In this document: positions 1-8,152 of the stretch, in pieces
Numbering within the stretch: position 1 is the stretch's first letter
Layout of the letters: the number at the start of each line of letters is the position of its first letter
DNA from: an uncultured Collinsella sp.
GTDB taxonomy: Bacteria; Actinomycetota; Coriobacteriia; Coriobacteriales; Coriobacteriaceae
Assembly (NCBI GenBank): GCA_959600835.1
Contig: CAUGNQ010000013.1
Location: forward strand, 1-44,930
Direction of reading: 5' to 3'
Length of the DNA: 44,930 nucleotides
The notes under the pieces: generated by a model
Databases searched by the model: none
What the model was told of the DNA's origin: nothing
Seen by the model: the letters and a program-made list of their open reading frames with translations, nothing else
Position numbers and translations under genes: made by a program

Positions 1-50
1 TTTAAAGGGCCCAAAAAATCGCATCAAGGTCAACTTGAAGTTTGAGGTTG

Positions 51-84
51 AACGGCGGGATGCCACAGGTGGCATCCCGCCGTT
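51..84. repeat. Perfect 16-bp inverted repeat, terminator-like hairpin without T-tract
   Basis: The arms AACGGCGGGATGCCAC (51-66) and GTGGCATCCCGCCGTT (69-84) are perfectly complementary around AG. The RNA hairpin would be very stable, but neither strand has a T run after it, so it is not a canonical intrinsic terminator. Its position between an off-window gene and the mraZ operator suggests that it insulates the dcw cluster from upstream transcription. Confidence 0.7.
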
Positions 85-144
85 ACTGTAAACACAACAT
101 ATTGTGTTTTCGAACATATGCTTGGGGGTGTTCTGCAATATATG

Positions 145-184
145 GTGGGTGGAGTGGTGGGGCGGGGTGGGGGAAGGGGTGGGG
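145..184 (+). promoter_or_regulatory. Predicted MraZ operator: four GTGGG[GT] direct repeats
   Basis: GTGGGT (145-150), GTGGGG (157-162), GTGGGG (167-172) and GTGGGG (179-184) form four direct repeats with 12, 10 and 12-base periods, on one face of the helix. MraZ proteins are known to bind tandem TGGG-type boxes upstream of their own gene and autoregulate the dcw operon. The array lies about 105 bases before the mraZ start. The assignment rests on repeat pattern and position. Confidence 0.7.
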
Positions 185-288
185 AAAGGTGTTGAAAAAT
201 GGGGCGGTTCCCCATATTATTAATGACGTCGACAGGCGGGGTGGTTCCCCGCGTACGTGCCATCTGAGTAACCGAGGGGAGGGCGCAC

Positions 289-723
289 ATGGGAATGACT
301 GGTGCATACGAGCGCAATCTCGATGCAAAAGGTCGTCTGTCCCTGCCTGCACCCCTTCGCGAGGAGCTTGGAGAGCATGTTCGCGTGTTCAAAGCCCTGG
401 ATGTCGATGCTCTGTACGTGTTCTCTGCCGAGGCCTTCGATAAGTGGGTCGAAGGACTCTTCGCGGGTCGTGAGGGCCACGAGGGTTTTAACCCGCGTGA
501 CATTAACGACCAGAAGCTCATGAGGGCGATCAACAAGCGCACCACGTCGATGGACGTGGACAGCGCCGGTCGTATCGGTCTTTCCGAGTCTCTCCGCAAG
601 CAGGCGAACCTCGACCGCGAGGTCACGGTTGTGGGCAACTACGACCACCTTGAGGTTTGGGATCGCGCCGCGGCCGATGAGGACGATGACGATGAGGCCC
701 TGCTGGACCTCTTCTTCTCGTAA
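289..723 (+). CDS. mraZ: Transcriptional regulator MraZ
   Basis: This is the first gene of the dcw cluster, encoding a ring-forming DNA-binding regulator of division and wall genes. The 144 residues carry two SpoVT/AbrB-like MraZ repeats, each with the DxxxR signature: DAKGR at residues 12-16 and DSAGR at 91-95. Length is normal for the family, and the C-terminus is acidic (EDDDDE). The ATG at 289 follows GGGGAGGG (276-283) with a 5-base spacer. Four GTGGG repeats upstream (145-184) fit its own operator. rsmH follows 20 bases after the stop, so the two are probably cotranscribed. Confidence 0.96.
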   Translation: MGMTGAYERNLDAKGRLSLPAPLREELGEHVRVFKALDVDALYVFSAEAFDKWVEGLFAGREGHEGFNPRDINDQKLMRAINKRTTSMDVDSAGRIGLSESLRKQANLDREVTVVGNYDHLEVWDRAAADEDDDDEALLDLFFS

Positions 724-743
724 GGGCAAGGCACGGGTAACGG

Positions 744-1709
744 ATGGAGCGTGGGATCTTGACACAAGAATATCGGCATGAACCTGTCATGCTCGGCGAA
801 GTGCTTGAGTCGCTACGGCTAAAGAGCGGCTCCGTTGTCTGCGATTGCACCCTTGGCGGTGCCGGCCATTCGGTAAAGATGGCCGCGCAGGTGGGGGAGA
901 CGGGCCTTTTGCTCGGCGTCGATCAGGACGACATGGCCCTCGAGGCCGCTGGCGCCCGTCTGGACCGCGAGGTTCCCGGCGTTCCGCACCAGCTGCTGAA
1001 GGGCAACTTCGGCGACTTGGACGAGCTGCTTTGCTCGGCCGAGGTGCCCGGGGTCGATGGCTTCCTGTTCGATTTGGGTGTTTCGTCGCCGCAACTCGAT
1101 ATCCCTGGCAGGGGCTTTTCGTATAACGAGGACGCCCCATTGGACATGCGGATGGATCCGGGTAATAACACCTTAAACGCAGCTGAGGTCATCAACACCT
1201 ATAACGAACACGACCTCGCCCGGATTCTACGCGTCTACGGCGAAGAGAAGTTCGCCTCGCAGATCGCGCGCGAGATCGTGCGCCGCCGCGAGCAAGAACC
1301 GATCGAAACCACCGGCCAATTTGTCGAGATCATCAAGGCGGGTATCCCGGCTGCCGCTCGTCGGCATGGCGGACACCCGGCCAAGAAAAGTTTCCAGGCC
1401 ATTCGCATCGAGGTCAATCACGAGCTCGATGTGCTCGAACGAGGGCTTGATGCCGCCACCAGATGGCTCAACCCGGGCGGACGTATCTGCGTCATCTCGT
1501 ATCACTCGCTTGAGGACCGTATCGTAAAGAACCACTTTAAGGAGATGAGCCAGGGGTGCACGTGTCCGCCGGAGATTCCGGTGTGCGTGTGCGGCAACGT
1601 GCCGATACTCAAGGTCATCACCCGCAAACCCTTGGTTGCCCAGCCTGATGAGGTTGAGCGCAACCCTCGGGCGAGATCAGCCAAAATCCGCGTGGCGCAG
1701 CGTCTGTAG
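744..1709 (+). CDS. rsmH: 16S rRNA (cytosine(1402)-N(4))-methyltransferase RsmH
   Basis: RsmH uses S-adenosylmethionine to N4-methylate C1402 in the ribosomal P site, and its gene normally follows mraZ. The family start EYRHEPVML is followed by the SAM-binding motif VVCDCTLGGAGHS, then DLGVSSPQLD and, near the C-terminus, ISYHSLEDRIVK, all family hallmarks. The 321-residue length is normal. The start is uncertain. ATG 744 lacks a well-placed Shine-Dalgarno, whereas TTG 759, five codons on, has GGAG (746-749) at a 9-base spacing and would start with TQEYRHEPVML, closer to the usual N-terminus. Confidence 0.95.
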   Translation: MERGILTQEYRHEPVMLGEVLESLRLKSGSVVCDCTLGGAGHSVKMAAQVGETGLLLGVDQDDMALEAAGARLDREVPGVPHQLLKGNFGDLDELLCSAEVPGVDGFLFDLGVSSPQLDIPGRGFSYNEDAPLDMRMDPGNNTLNAAEVINTYNEHDLARILRVYGEEKFASQIAREIVRRREQEPIETTGQFVEIIKAGIPAAARRHGGHPAKKSFQAIRIEVNHELDVLERGLDAATRWLNPGGRICVISYHSLEDRIVKNHFKEMSQGCTCPPEIPVCVCGNVPILKVITRKPLVAQPDEVERNPRARSAKIRVAQRL

Positions 1710-1799
1710 GCGCGACCGCGCGATATTGGACCTCCCGCTCGCACCATAAACGAAGCTTAAACACACTACCAACGTACTCGGGATGGGAGGCGGCATATC

Positions 1800-2270
1800 A
1801 TGGGCTACAACACTTCAAGCGCAGCACTCGCCTATGATATGAACGCCATGCCCGCCTATCGTGAGACGCCGCAGGCTCCCGCTGCTCCCCGTGAGCAGCG
1901 CACGCCGCGCTTTGATGTCTACACGGGCGCGGGCCGTCAGGCAAACCAGGCGGTAAGCCCGGTTTTCATGAGCGTTCTTAAAACGTTTTGCATCATTGCG
2001 GCTATCTTCATGACGATCGGCGTCGCCCGCGTGGCGCTCGCCGGCGTTACGGCCCAGGTGCTCAACAGCAACGCCGAGCTTACCAACACGCTCGAAAAGG
2101 CGACCGATGAGAGCTCCGACCTGGAGGTCATGCATTCGGTCTATGGCGCCGACACGCGCATTCGCGACCTTGCGGGCGCTTATGGCATGGTGGAGCCCAG
2201 CGAGAGCGTTACACTTGACTTTTCGCAGGATGCAGCCGCGGGCGCCAACGCGACCGCGACCGCTCAGTAG
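1800..2270 (+). CDS. FtsL-like cell division protein
   Basis: This 156-residue protein lies between rsmH and ftsI, the usual place of ftsL. It has a long cytoplasmic N-terminus rich in Ala, Pro and Arg, one membrane segment at about residues 59-82 (ending VARVALAGV), and a short extracellular part that could form a coiled coil (LNSNAELTNTLEKATDESSDLE). This is the FtsL layout: a bitopic protein that works with FtsQ/DivIB to activate FtsWI. FtsL sequences are poorly conserved, so the call rests on topology and position. ATG 1800 follows GGGAGG (1785-1790) with a 9-base spacer. Confidence 0.75.
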   Translation: MGYNTSSAALAYDMNAMPAYRETPQAPAAPREQRTPRFDVYTGAGRQANQAVSPVFMSVLKTFCIIAAIFMTIGVARVALAGVTAQVLNSNAELTNTLEKATDESSDLEVMHSVYGADTRIRDLAGAYGMVEPSESVTLDFSQDAAAGANATATAQ

Positions 2271-2287
2271 CAAGACGGTAGCTGAGT

Positions 2288-4153
2288 ATGACAAATGACT
2301 ATCGCCGCGGTTCCGATGGGGGCCGCGGTTCTGGACGTCCCTCGTCGCGGGGACGTTCTGGTTATCAAGGAACGGGTCGGCAATCTTACAACGCCGGGCG
2401 GTCCCGTGGCAACGACCCGGCGTCGCGACTTCGCGGCTCGGGCGGCCCTCAAGTGCATAACACCAGGTCGCGCAAGAGTTCGTCGACCGAATGGCTCACA
2501 GGCACGCCTCTGCCTCGCCGCAAAGCCGTCATGGGTTTCATTGGGTTTGGCTTGGGCTTGGGCGTCTTTCGTCTTGCCGACTATCAAATTGTCGAAGCCG
2601 ATAAACTGCGCGAGCGTGCCGATGCGCGCCGCCTGCTTGCGCAGACCCTCTATGCCAAACGTGGCACCATCTACGACCGCAACGGCAACGTGCTGGCGTC
2701 GTCGGTCGAATGTCGCAACATCGCCGTGAACCCGCAGCTTGTCGAGGATGTCGACAAGACGGTGTCGGCGCTGGTCAAGGCAACTGGAATCGATAAAAAG
2801 ACCTGCCGCAAGCTCGTCGAGTCCGATGGCACCTGGGTGTATATCAAGCGCCAGGTGGACGAAGACGATGCTGCGGCGCTGGAGAAGAAGAATCTGCCCG
2901 GCGTGCTTTTTGAGCAGGCCATGAAGCGCGTATATCCATACGGCAATCTGGCATCGCAGGTGCTGGGTGTAGTGAATGTAGACAACGACGGCTTGACGGG
3001 TCTCGAAAAGCAATACAACAAGCTTCTGACCGGCACGAACGGTTCTCTCGTGCGCGAGCGCGCGAGGGACGGCAGCTATATCGCGGGCGGTGCCTATAAA
3101 AAGGTGGCTGCGGTCGACGGCGTTGATATCGTGACGACGCTCGACGTCAATATCCAGCGAGCGGCCGAGGATGCCCTGGCAGAGGCAGTTGAGAAGACTA
3201 AGGCCAAGAACGGCTCGGCGCTGGTCACCGATCCTACGACAGGCGAGATCTTGGCAGCCTGCTCGTATCCGACTTACGACCAGACCGATCTGGAAAACGC
3301 CAAGACCGAGGATATGAACTTGCGCCTGGTCACCGACGCCTACGAGCCCGGCTCGGTCTTTAAGACGCTCGTGGCGGGCGCCGGCTTCGACTTGGGTGTC
3401 GTGCGATCGAGTACGTCGTTTGAGGTGCCGGCGAGCATCAAGGTGGGCGACGATACCGTTACCGATGCCGACAAGCGCGACTATGGCATGACCATGGATG
3501 TGCGCGAGATGATGCGCCGTTCGTCCAATGTGGGCTTTGTCCTGGTGGGGCGCAAGATCGGTGCCGACGACTTTGCCGCCTATGTGGACAAGTGGGGCAT
3601 CGGTCACAGCTCCGGTGTCGATTTTCCGGGCGAGAGCCTGGGCATCGTCAAGGAGCGTGACCAGTATGACGGCGCCACGCTGGGCTCGATGAGCTTTGGA
3701 CAGGCGCTGTCCGTCTCGCCGATTGAGATTGCACGTGCCGTGGGCGGCATCGCCAACGGCGGCGTGATGATGACCCCGCACTTCTATAAGTCCAGCAAAG
3801 GCGACGAGAAGGACTGGGGCGAAGGCGAACGCGCGATTTCTGAGGACGCCGCATCCCAGGTGACATCGTGCATGCAGACGGTCGTGTCCGAGGGAACGGG
3901 CGTTGGCGGCGCGGTTGACGGCTATGACGTGGCGGGTAAGACCGGTACGGCCGAACGTGCCGACGAGAACGGCGGCTACCTCAAGGAGAACTACATGTCG
4001 TCCTTTATGGGCTTTGCACCGGCACAATCGCCCAAGGTGCTGTGCTATATCACGCTCGACGGAACGCCGAGCGGCTCAGATGCCGCTGCGGTGCCGTTCC
4101 AGTCCATTATGGCCAACGCGCTCGACGTGCTGGGTATCCCGCGCACGAGGTAG
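2288..4153 (+). CDS. ftsI: Penicillin-binding protein 2 / FtsI septal transpeptidase
   Basis: This is a class B penicillin-binding protein that cross-links septal peptidoglycan outside the membrane as the partner of FtsW. The 621 residues comprise a basic, Gly/Arg/Ser-rich cytoplasmic tail (1-78), a membrane segment (about 81-97), a dimerisation region starting at AKRGTIYDRNGNVLA, and a transpeptidase domain with all three active-site motifs: SVFK (Ser356 nucleophile, Lys359), SSN (412-414) and KTGTA (551-555). No PASTA domains follow. The RGG-like N-terminal tail is longer than in most homologues. It starts 17 bases after the ftsL-like gene. Confidence 0.95.
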   Translation: MTNDYRRGSDGGRGSGRPSSRGRSGYQGTGRQSYNAGRSRGNDPASRLRGSGGPQVHNTRSRKSSSTEWLTGTPLPRRKAVMGFIGFGLGLGVFRLADYQIVEADKLRERADARRLLAQTLYAKRGTIYDRNGNVLASSVECRNIAVNPQLVEDVDKTVSALVKATGIDKKTCRKLVESDGTWVYIKRQVDEDDAAALEKKNLPGVLFEQAMKRVYPYGNLASQVLGVVNVDNDGLTGLEKQYNKLLTGTNGSLVRERARDGSYIAGGAYKKVAAVDGVDIVTTLDVNIQRAAEDALAEAVEKTKAKNGSALVTDPTTGEILAACSYPTYDQTDLENAKTEDMNLRLVTDAYEPGSVFKTLVAGAGFDLGVVRSSTSFEVPASIKVGDDTVTDADKRDYGMTMDVREMMRRSSNVGFVLVGRKIGADDFAAYVDKWGIGHSSGVDFPGESLGIVKERDQYDGATLGSMSFGQALSVSPIEIARAVGGIANGGVMMTPHFYKSSKGDEKDWGEGERAISEDAASQVTSCMQTVVSEGTGVGGAVDGYDVAGKTGTAERADENGGYLKENYMSSFMGFAPAQSPKVLCYITLDGTPSGSDAAAVPFQSIMANALDVLGIPRTR

Positions 4154-4280
4154 GGGGTTACAATCTTTGGGGCGTGGTTTGTTGTCCCATATGAGGGGTG
4201 TTCACATGCCCTGCACCACGCATGCGCGGCGCTGGGATACAATACGCCGATAGCATTATTAGGTTTACAGGGGAGCTGCA
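4154..4280 (+). promoter_or_regulatory. ftsI-murF gap with a possible -10 element; murE absent
   Basis: This 127-base gap occupies the place where murE usually lies, and I see no remnant of it. GGATACAAT contains a -10-like TACAAT at 4238-4243. No good -35 is present 16-18 bases upstream, so an internal promoter is only possible. GGGGAG just before the murF ATG is its ribosome binding site. Confidence 0.3.
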
Positions 4281-5705
4281 ATGATAGAGATCGCCGTCAA
4301 CAACCTCGCGGCCGCAACAGGGGCCCGAACCGTGACGGGAGAAGCCGATCGGGTATGCCGCGGGTGCGTTATCGACTCGCGTCAGGTCGAGGAAGGGACG
4401 ATTTTCGTCGCCTTTCCCGGTGAAAACGTCGACGGCAATGATTTTGCTTCCCGTGCCGTCCAGTCGGGTGCCGGCGCCGTCGTGATGACGCGTGAGCCCG
4501 AGGCTGAGCTGGTCTCGCTGGCGCAGGACAAGGGCTGTGCCATCTTGCTGACCGATGATCCCGAGGAGTTTCTGCTGCGTTTGGCGCACGCGTACCGTCT
4601 GGAGCTTGGCTGCCTGGTCGTTGGCATTACCGGTTCCATCGGCAAGACGACGACCAAGGACGTGCTCGCCGCCGTGCTCGCCAAGCGCTATCGTGTCTGG
4701 GCCACCAAGGGCAATTTCAATAACCTGATCGGCATGCCGCTCACGGTGCTTTCCGCTCCGGCCGATACCGAGGTCCTGGTGCTCGAGATGGGCATGAACC
4801 ATTTCCACGAGATTGAGCGCCTGTCCCAGTCCGCCAATCCCAACCTTGCCATCGTGAGCAAGATTGGCACCTCTCATATCGGCATTTTGGGTAGCCGCGA
4901 GAACATCGCCCGCGCTAAGGCCGAGATTGTCCAGGGTATGTGCGCCGCTGGCGACTTCTTGCCGCTGCTGGTTTTGGGCGGCGAGGACGACTTTACGCCG
5001 TTCATTCGCGATACGTTCGCCCAGCCTGCTGGTATCGACGTGATGCTGGCCGGCGTCTCGGACGATGATGAGGTCCGTGCCCGCGACGTTCGTGTTGATG
5101 ACGAGGGCCGTCCGGTCTTTACGCTCGATTTTGGCCAGGGTGAGACGATCGATACCATGCTTGCCATCCCCGGCGTGCAGTCCGTTCCTAATGCCGTTAA
5201 GGCCGCCGCGGTTGCCTATCGCTTGGGCGTGACGCCCGAGCAGATCGATGCTGCCTTTAGGGGCCTCACGATCACCGGTCACCGCCAGGAGATCAAGCGC
5301 GCCAAGAGCGGTGCCCGCGTCATCGACGATTCCTATAACGCCAGTGCCGAATCCATGGCTGCTGGCCTCGATCTGCTGTGCTCGCTTTCGTGCACGGGGT
5401 CTCGTATGGCGATCCTGGGCGAGATGGGCGAGATGGGCGATGAGGCTCCTCGCATGCATGAGCTCGTGGGCGCCTATGCCGCCGCCAAGAAGCTCGACAT
5501 GCTGGCGTGCGTGGGTGGTGAGCTGGCCCAGCTTATGGCCGATGCCGCGCGCATGATGGGCATGGACGAGGACCGCATCCAGGTGTTCTCCGATTATCAG
5601 CAGGTGCTCGACCGCATGGGCGGCGCGCTTGAAAAACATGATGTTGTACTGGTCAAGGGTTCCCGCTTTGTTGAGCTCGACCGCTTTGTGGAAGGTGTGT
5701 GCTAG
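4281..5705 (+). CDS. murF: UDP-N-acetylmuramoyl-tripeptide--D-alanyl-D-alanine ligase MurF
   Basis: MurF is the ATP-dependent cytoplasmic ligase that adds D-Ala-D-Ala to the UDP-MurNAc-tripeptide, completing the pentapeptide precursor for MraY. The 474-residue protein has the Mur ligase layout: N-terminal UDP-binding domain with DSRQVEEGTIFVAFPGEN, P-loop GSIGKTTTK at about residues 118-126, central motif EMGMNHFHEI, and C-terminal domain with DDSYNASAESM. GGGGAG precedes the ATG. mraY starts 3 bases after the stop, indicating tight coexpression. Confidence 0.96.
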   Translation: MIEIAVNNLAAATGARTVTGEADRVCRGCVIDSRQVEEGTIFVAFPGENVDGNDFASRAVQSGAGAVVMTREPEAELVSLAQDKGCAILLTDDPEEFLLRLAHAYRLELGCLVVGITGSIGKTTTKDVLAAVLAKRYRVWATKGNFNNLIGMPLTVLSAPADTEVLVLEMGMNHFHEIERLSQSANPNLAIVSKIGTSHIGILGSRENIARAKAEIVQGMCAAGDFLPLLVLGGEDDFTPFIRDTFAQPAGIDVMLAGVSDDDEVRARDVRVDDEGRPVFTLDFGQGETIDTMLAIPGVQSVPNAVKAAAVAYRLGVTPEQIDAAFRGLTITGHRQEIKRAKSGARVIDDSYNASAESMAAGLDLLCSLSCTGSRMAILGEMGEMGDEAPRMHELVGAYAAAKKLDMLACVGGELAQLMADAARMMGMDEDRIQVFSDYQQVLDRMGGALEKHDVVLVKGSRFVELDRFVEGVC

Positions 5706-5708
5706 CCC

Positions 5709-6728
5709 ATGTTCGGCAATCCCTCGTATCCAACGTATCAGGCTTTTTTGGGGCTTGGCATCGCCGCTGCCATTGCGCTGCTGCTCATGCCGTGGTGGAT
5801 CAAGCTGCTCAAGGTCGAGGGTATCGGCCAGCAGGTTCGTGCCGACGGCCCCAAGCGTCATTTGGTTAAGCAGGGAACGCCCACCATGGGTGGCGTTGTC
5901 ATTCTCGTCGCGATTTCGCTGACCTGCCTGCTGATGGGCAAGCTCACCACCGAGCTCGTGCTTGTGCTGCTCGCCACGCTGGCGACCGGCGTGCTGGGCC
6001 TGATCGACGACCTGACCTCCGTTACGCATGGGCGCTCGCTCGGTCTGACGCCTCATGCCAAGATGATCGGCCTAACCATTATCTGTGTCACCTTTACGGT
6101 ACTTGCCGTCAACTGGTGCGGCGTCGCCCCCGAGATTCGTTTTCCCGGCGGCCTGACGATTGACCTTGGCGTGCTTTCGACCACCATCTGCGGCCTTTCG
6201 TTCCCGTGGCTCTACATTGTCTTTTGCTGGCTGATGATCGCCGGTCTTTCTAATGCCGTGAACCTGACCGATGGCCTTGACGGTCTTGCCGGCGGCACCT
6301 CCATGATTGCCATGCTCGCCATGGCTGCCATGGCGTTTTTGCACGGAGACGTGAACCTGTCCATCTTCTGCACCGCGTGTGCCGGTGCCTGCTTGGGCTT
6401 TCTGTGGTTCAACTGCTATCCGGCGAGCATCTTTATGGGCGATACCGGCTCGCTTGCCCTGGGCGCCGCGTTTGCCTGCACGTCCATCATGACCAACACC
6501 GAGGTCGTCTCCCTCATCATCGGCGGCCTGTTTATCGTTGAGACCCTGTCGGTCATGATTCAGGTTGTCTACTTCCACTTTACGCACAAGCGCGTCTTCC
6601 TTATGGCGCCCATCCATCATCATTTCGAAAAGAAGGGCTGGGCCGAGACCAAGGTCGTCATCCGTTTTTGGATTATCGCTGCGGCCTTTGGTGCCGTTGG
6701 CCTTGCCCTGTTCTTCCAGTTGGGATAG
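5709..6728 (+). CDS. mraY: Phospho-N-acetylmuramoyl-pentapeptide-transferase MraY
   Basis: MraY is the polytopic enzyme that transfers phospho-MurNAc-pentapeptide to undecaprenyl phosphate, making lipid I. The 339-residue protein has about ten hydrophobic segments. Diagnostic cytoplasmic motifs are KQGTPTMGG, the aspartate pair in GLIDDLT, NLTDGLDGLAGG, FMGDTGSLALG and the histidine cluster MAPIHHHFEKKGW. Length is slightly below the common 360 residues but all signatures are present. The nearest Shine-Dalgarno (GAAGG 5691-5695) is 13 bases from the ATG, so translational coupling to murF is likely. Confidence 0.97.
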   Translation: MFGNPSYPTYQAFLGLGIAAAIALLLMPWWIKLLKVEGIGQQVRADGPKRHLVKQGTPTMGGVVILVAISLTCLLMGKLTTELVLVLLATLATGVLGLIDDLTSVTHGRSLGLTPHAKMIGLTIICVTFTVLAVNWCGVAPEIRFPGGLTIDLGVLSTTICGLSFPWLYIVFCWLMIAGLSNAVNLTDGLDGLAGGTSMIAMLAMAAMAFLHGDVNLSIFCTACAGACLGFLWFNCYPASIFMGDTGSLALGAAFACTSIMTNTEVVSLIIGGLFIVETLSVMIQVVYFHFTHKRVFLMAPIHHHFEKKGWAETKVVIRFWIIAAAFGAVGLALFFQLG

Positions 6729-6737
6729 TGGTCTTTC

Positions 6738-8144
6738 ATGCCTCTTGCTGATGTCTTTAGCCTGCTCGTTTTGGGTCAGGGCAAATCCGGTCTCGATGTC
6801 GCCCGCTGGGCGCTGGCACATCCCGAGCGCGTAAGCGCCGTTACCGTGTATGGCGGCGGCACCTCTGAGCCCAATGACGCCACGCGTGCGCTCGAGGCTG
6901 CTGGTGCGTCGTTTGTCTATGGGACCGAACAGGTCGAGGGCGCCTATGACGTATGCGTGACGTGCCCGGGCATCTCGGAGTTCTCGGGCTTCTTTAAGGC
7001 CGGGCGCGAGCATGCCGCCCAGATTATGGGCGAGCCCGAGTTTGCCTATCGCCTGTCGCCCGATAACTGGATTGCCATCACGGGCACCAACGGCAAGACG
7101 ACCACCACGTCGCTGACTGATTATCTGCTTAAGGCTGCCGGCGAGGCCAGCGTTGCTGTCGGCAACATCGGCGAGCCGCCGGTCAACGAGATTGACGGCC
7201 GAGCCCACAACGAGTGGTTTGTGGCTGAGCTCTCGAGCTATCAGATTGCTACGACAACCGAGCTCCACCCCCGCGTGGCGGTGCTGCTCAACATCACTCC
7301 CGACCACTTGGGCTGGCATAAGAGCCATAAGAACTATGCGCTTGCCAAGATCAAACTGTTTGACAATATGGTCGATGACGATCTGGTGGTTGTCGACGTC
7401 GAAGACGCCGGCATTCACGAGTTCGATGAGTACATCTACACGCCGGGTCGTCGCATCTGCAAGGTTGCCTTTGACGAGCCTGAGGGCGAGGATGCCGCCT
7501 TTGTGCGCGATGGCAAGATGATCGTGCGTCTGAAGGGCGTCGAGACTCAGCTTGTCGCCACGTCCGAGCTCAAGATCTCGGGCCATCACAATGTTATCAA
7601 TGCCCTGTGCGCTGCCACGGCTGCCCTGGCAGTCGGTGCCGATGTCGATGGTGTCTGCCGCGGTCTGGCCTCGTTCCAGCCGCTCGAGCACCGCGTGGAG
7701 CCGTGTGGCGAGATTGACGGCGTGCGCTACGTCAACGATTCCAAGGCGACCAACACCGATGCGGTCGAGAAGGCACTGACGGCATTTCCCGATGACGACG
7801 TGATCTTGCTGCTCGGCGGCCACGATAAGGGCACGCCGCTCACGGACTTCGCGCGCGTTGTTATGGATAACGTACGCTCGGTCGTCTGCTTTGGCGATGC
7901 GCGCGAGCGCTTCACCGCCGCTATGGACGAGGCTGATGTCGATGGCGATGTGGATATCGCCCAGGCGGATGACCTGCGCGACGCCGTGGACGTTGCCCGT
8001 TCGCTTTCGAGCCGTGGTGACGTGATCTTACTATCACCTGCCTGCTCTTCGTTCGATGAGTTCTCGGGCTATGAGGAGCGCGGCCGCGTGTTTAAGGACT
8101 ACGTGGCTCAGCTTGCCGCTGCGGCGAAATCGCAAATGGAATAG
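6738..8144 (+). CDS. murD: UDP-N-acetylmuramoylalanine--D-glutamate ligase MurD
   Basis: MurD is a cytoplasmic ATP-dependent ligase that adds D-glutamate to UDP-MurNAc-L-Ala. The 468 residues start with a Rossmann-like UDP-binding domain (LVLGQGKSGLDVARW), followed by the P-loop GTNGKTTTTS at about 116-125, ELSSYQI, NITPDHLGWH, and the C-terminal HRVEPCGEIDGVRYVNDSKATN typical of MurD. It starts 9 bases after mraY and ftsW starts 8 bases after its stop, so the three genes form one transcriptional unit. Confidence 0.96.
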   Translation: MPLADVFSLLVLGQGKSGLDVARWALAHPERVSAVTVYGGGTSEPNDATRALEAAGASFVYGTEQVEGAYDVCVTCPGISEFSGFFKAGREHAAQIMGEPEFAYRLSPDNWIAITGTNGKTTTTSLTDYLLKAAGEASVAVGNIGEPPVNEIDGRAHNEWFVAELSSYQIATTTELHPRVAVLLNITPDHLGWHKSHKNYALAKIKLFDNMVDDDLVVVDVEDAGIHEFDEYIYTPGRRICKVAFDEPEGEDAAFVRDGKMIVRLKGVETQLVATSELKISGHHNVINALCAATAALAVGADVDGVCRGLASFQPLEHRVEPCGEIDGVRYVNDSKATNTDAVEKALTAFPDDDVILLLGGHDKGTPLTDFARVVMDNVRSVVCFGDARERFTAAMDEADVDGDVDIAQADDLRDAVDVARSLSSRGDVILLSPACSSFDEFSGYEERGRVFKDYVAQLAAAAKSQME

Positions 8145-8152
8145 GGGTTGCG

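Larger units (their letters stand above)
1..288. other. Left-edge non-coding region upstream of mraZ
   Basis: No complete gene is visible here. The first 45 bases could be the last codons of a plus-strand gene that begins outside the window: one frame stops at TGA 43-45 and another at TAA 89-91. Both tails are too short to identify. A 34-base perfect palindrome follows at 51-84, then an 8-bp dyad (AAACACAA 90-97 with TTGTGTTT 102-109). From 145 onward comes a very G-rich block of direct repeats leading to mraZ. Confidence 0.5.

Noticed and set aside
110..126. LexA/Cheo-type SOS box (TCGAACATATGCTTGG) upstream of mraZ
   Set aside because: Only the left half matches the actinobacterial TCGAAC..GTTCGA consensus; the right half has several mismatches.
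2264..7823. Long minus-strand open frames antisense to ftsI, murF, mraY and murD
   Set aside because: The plus-strand genes are certain; the antisense frames are His/Arg/Gly-rich shadows without family motifs.
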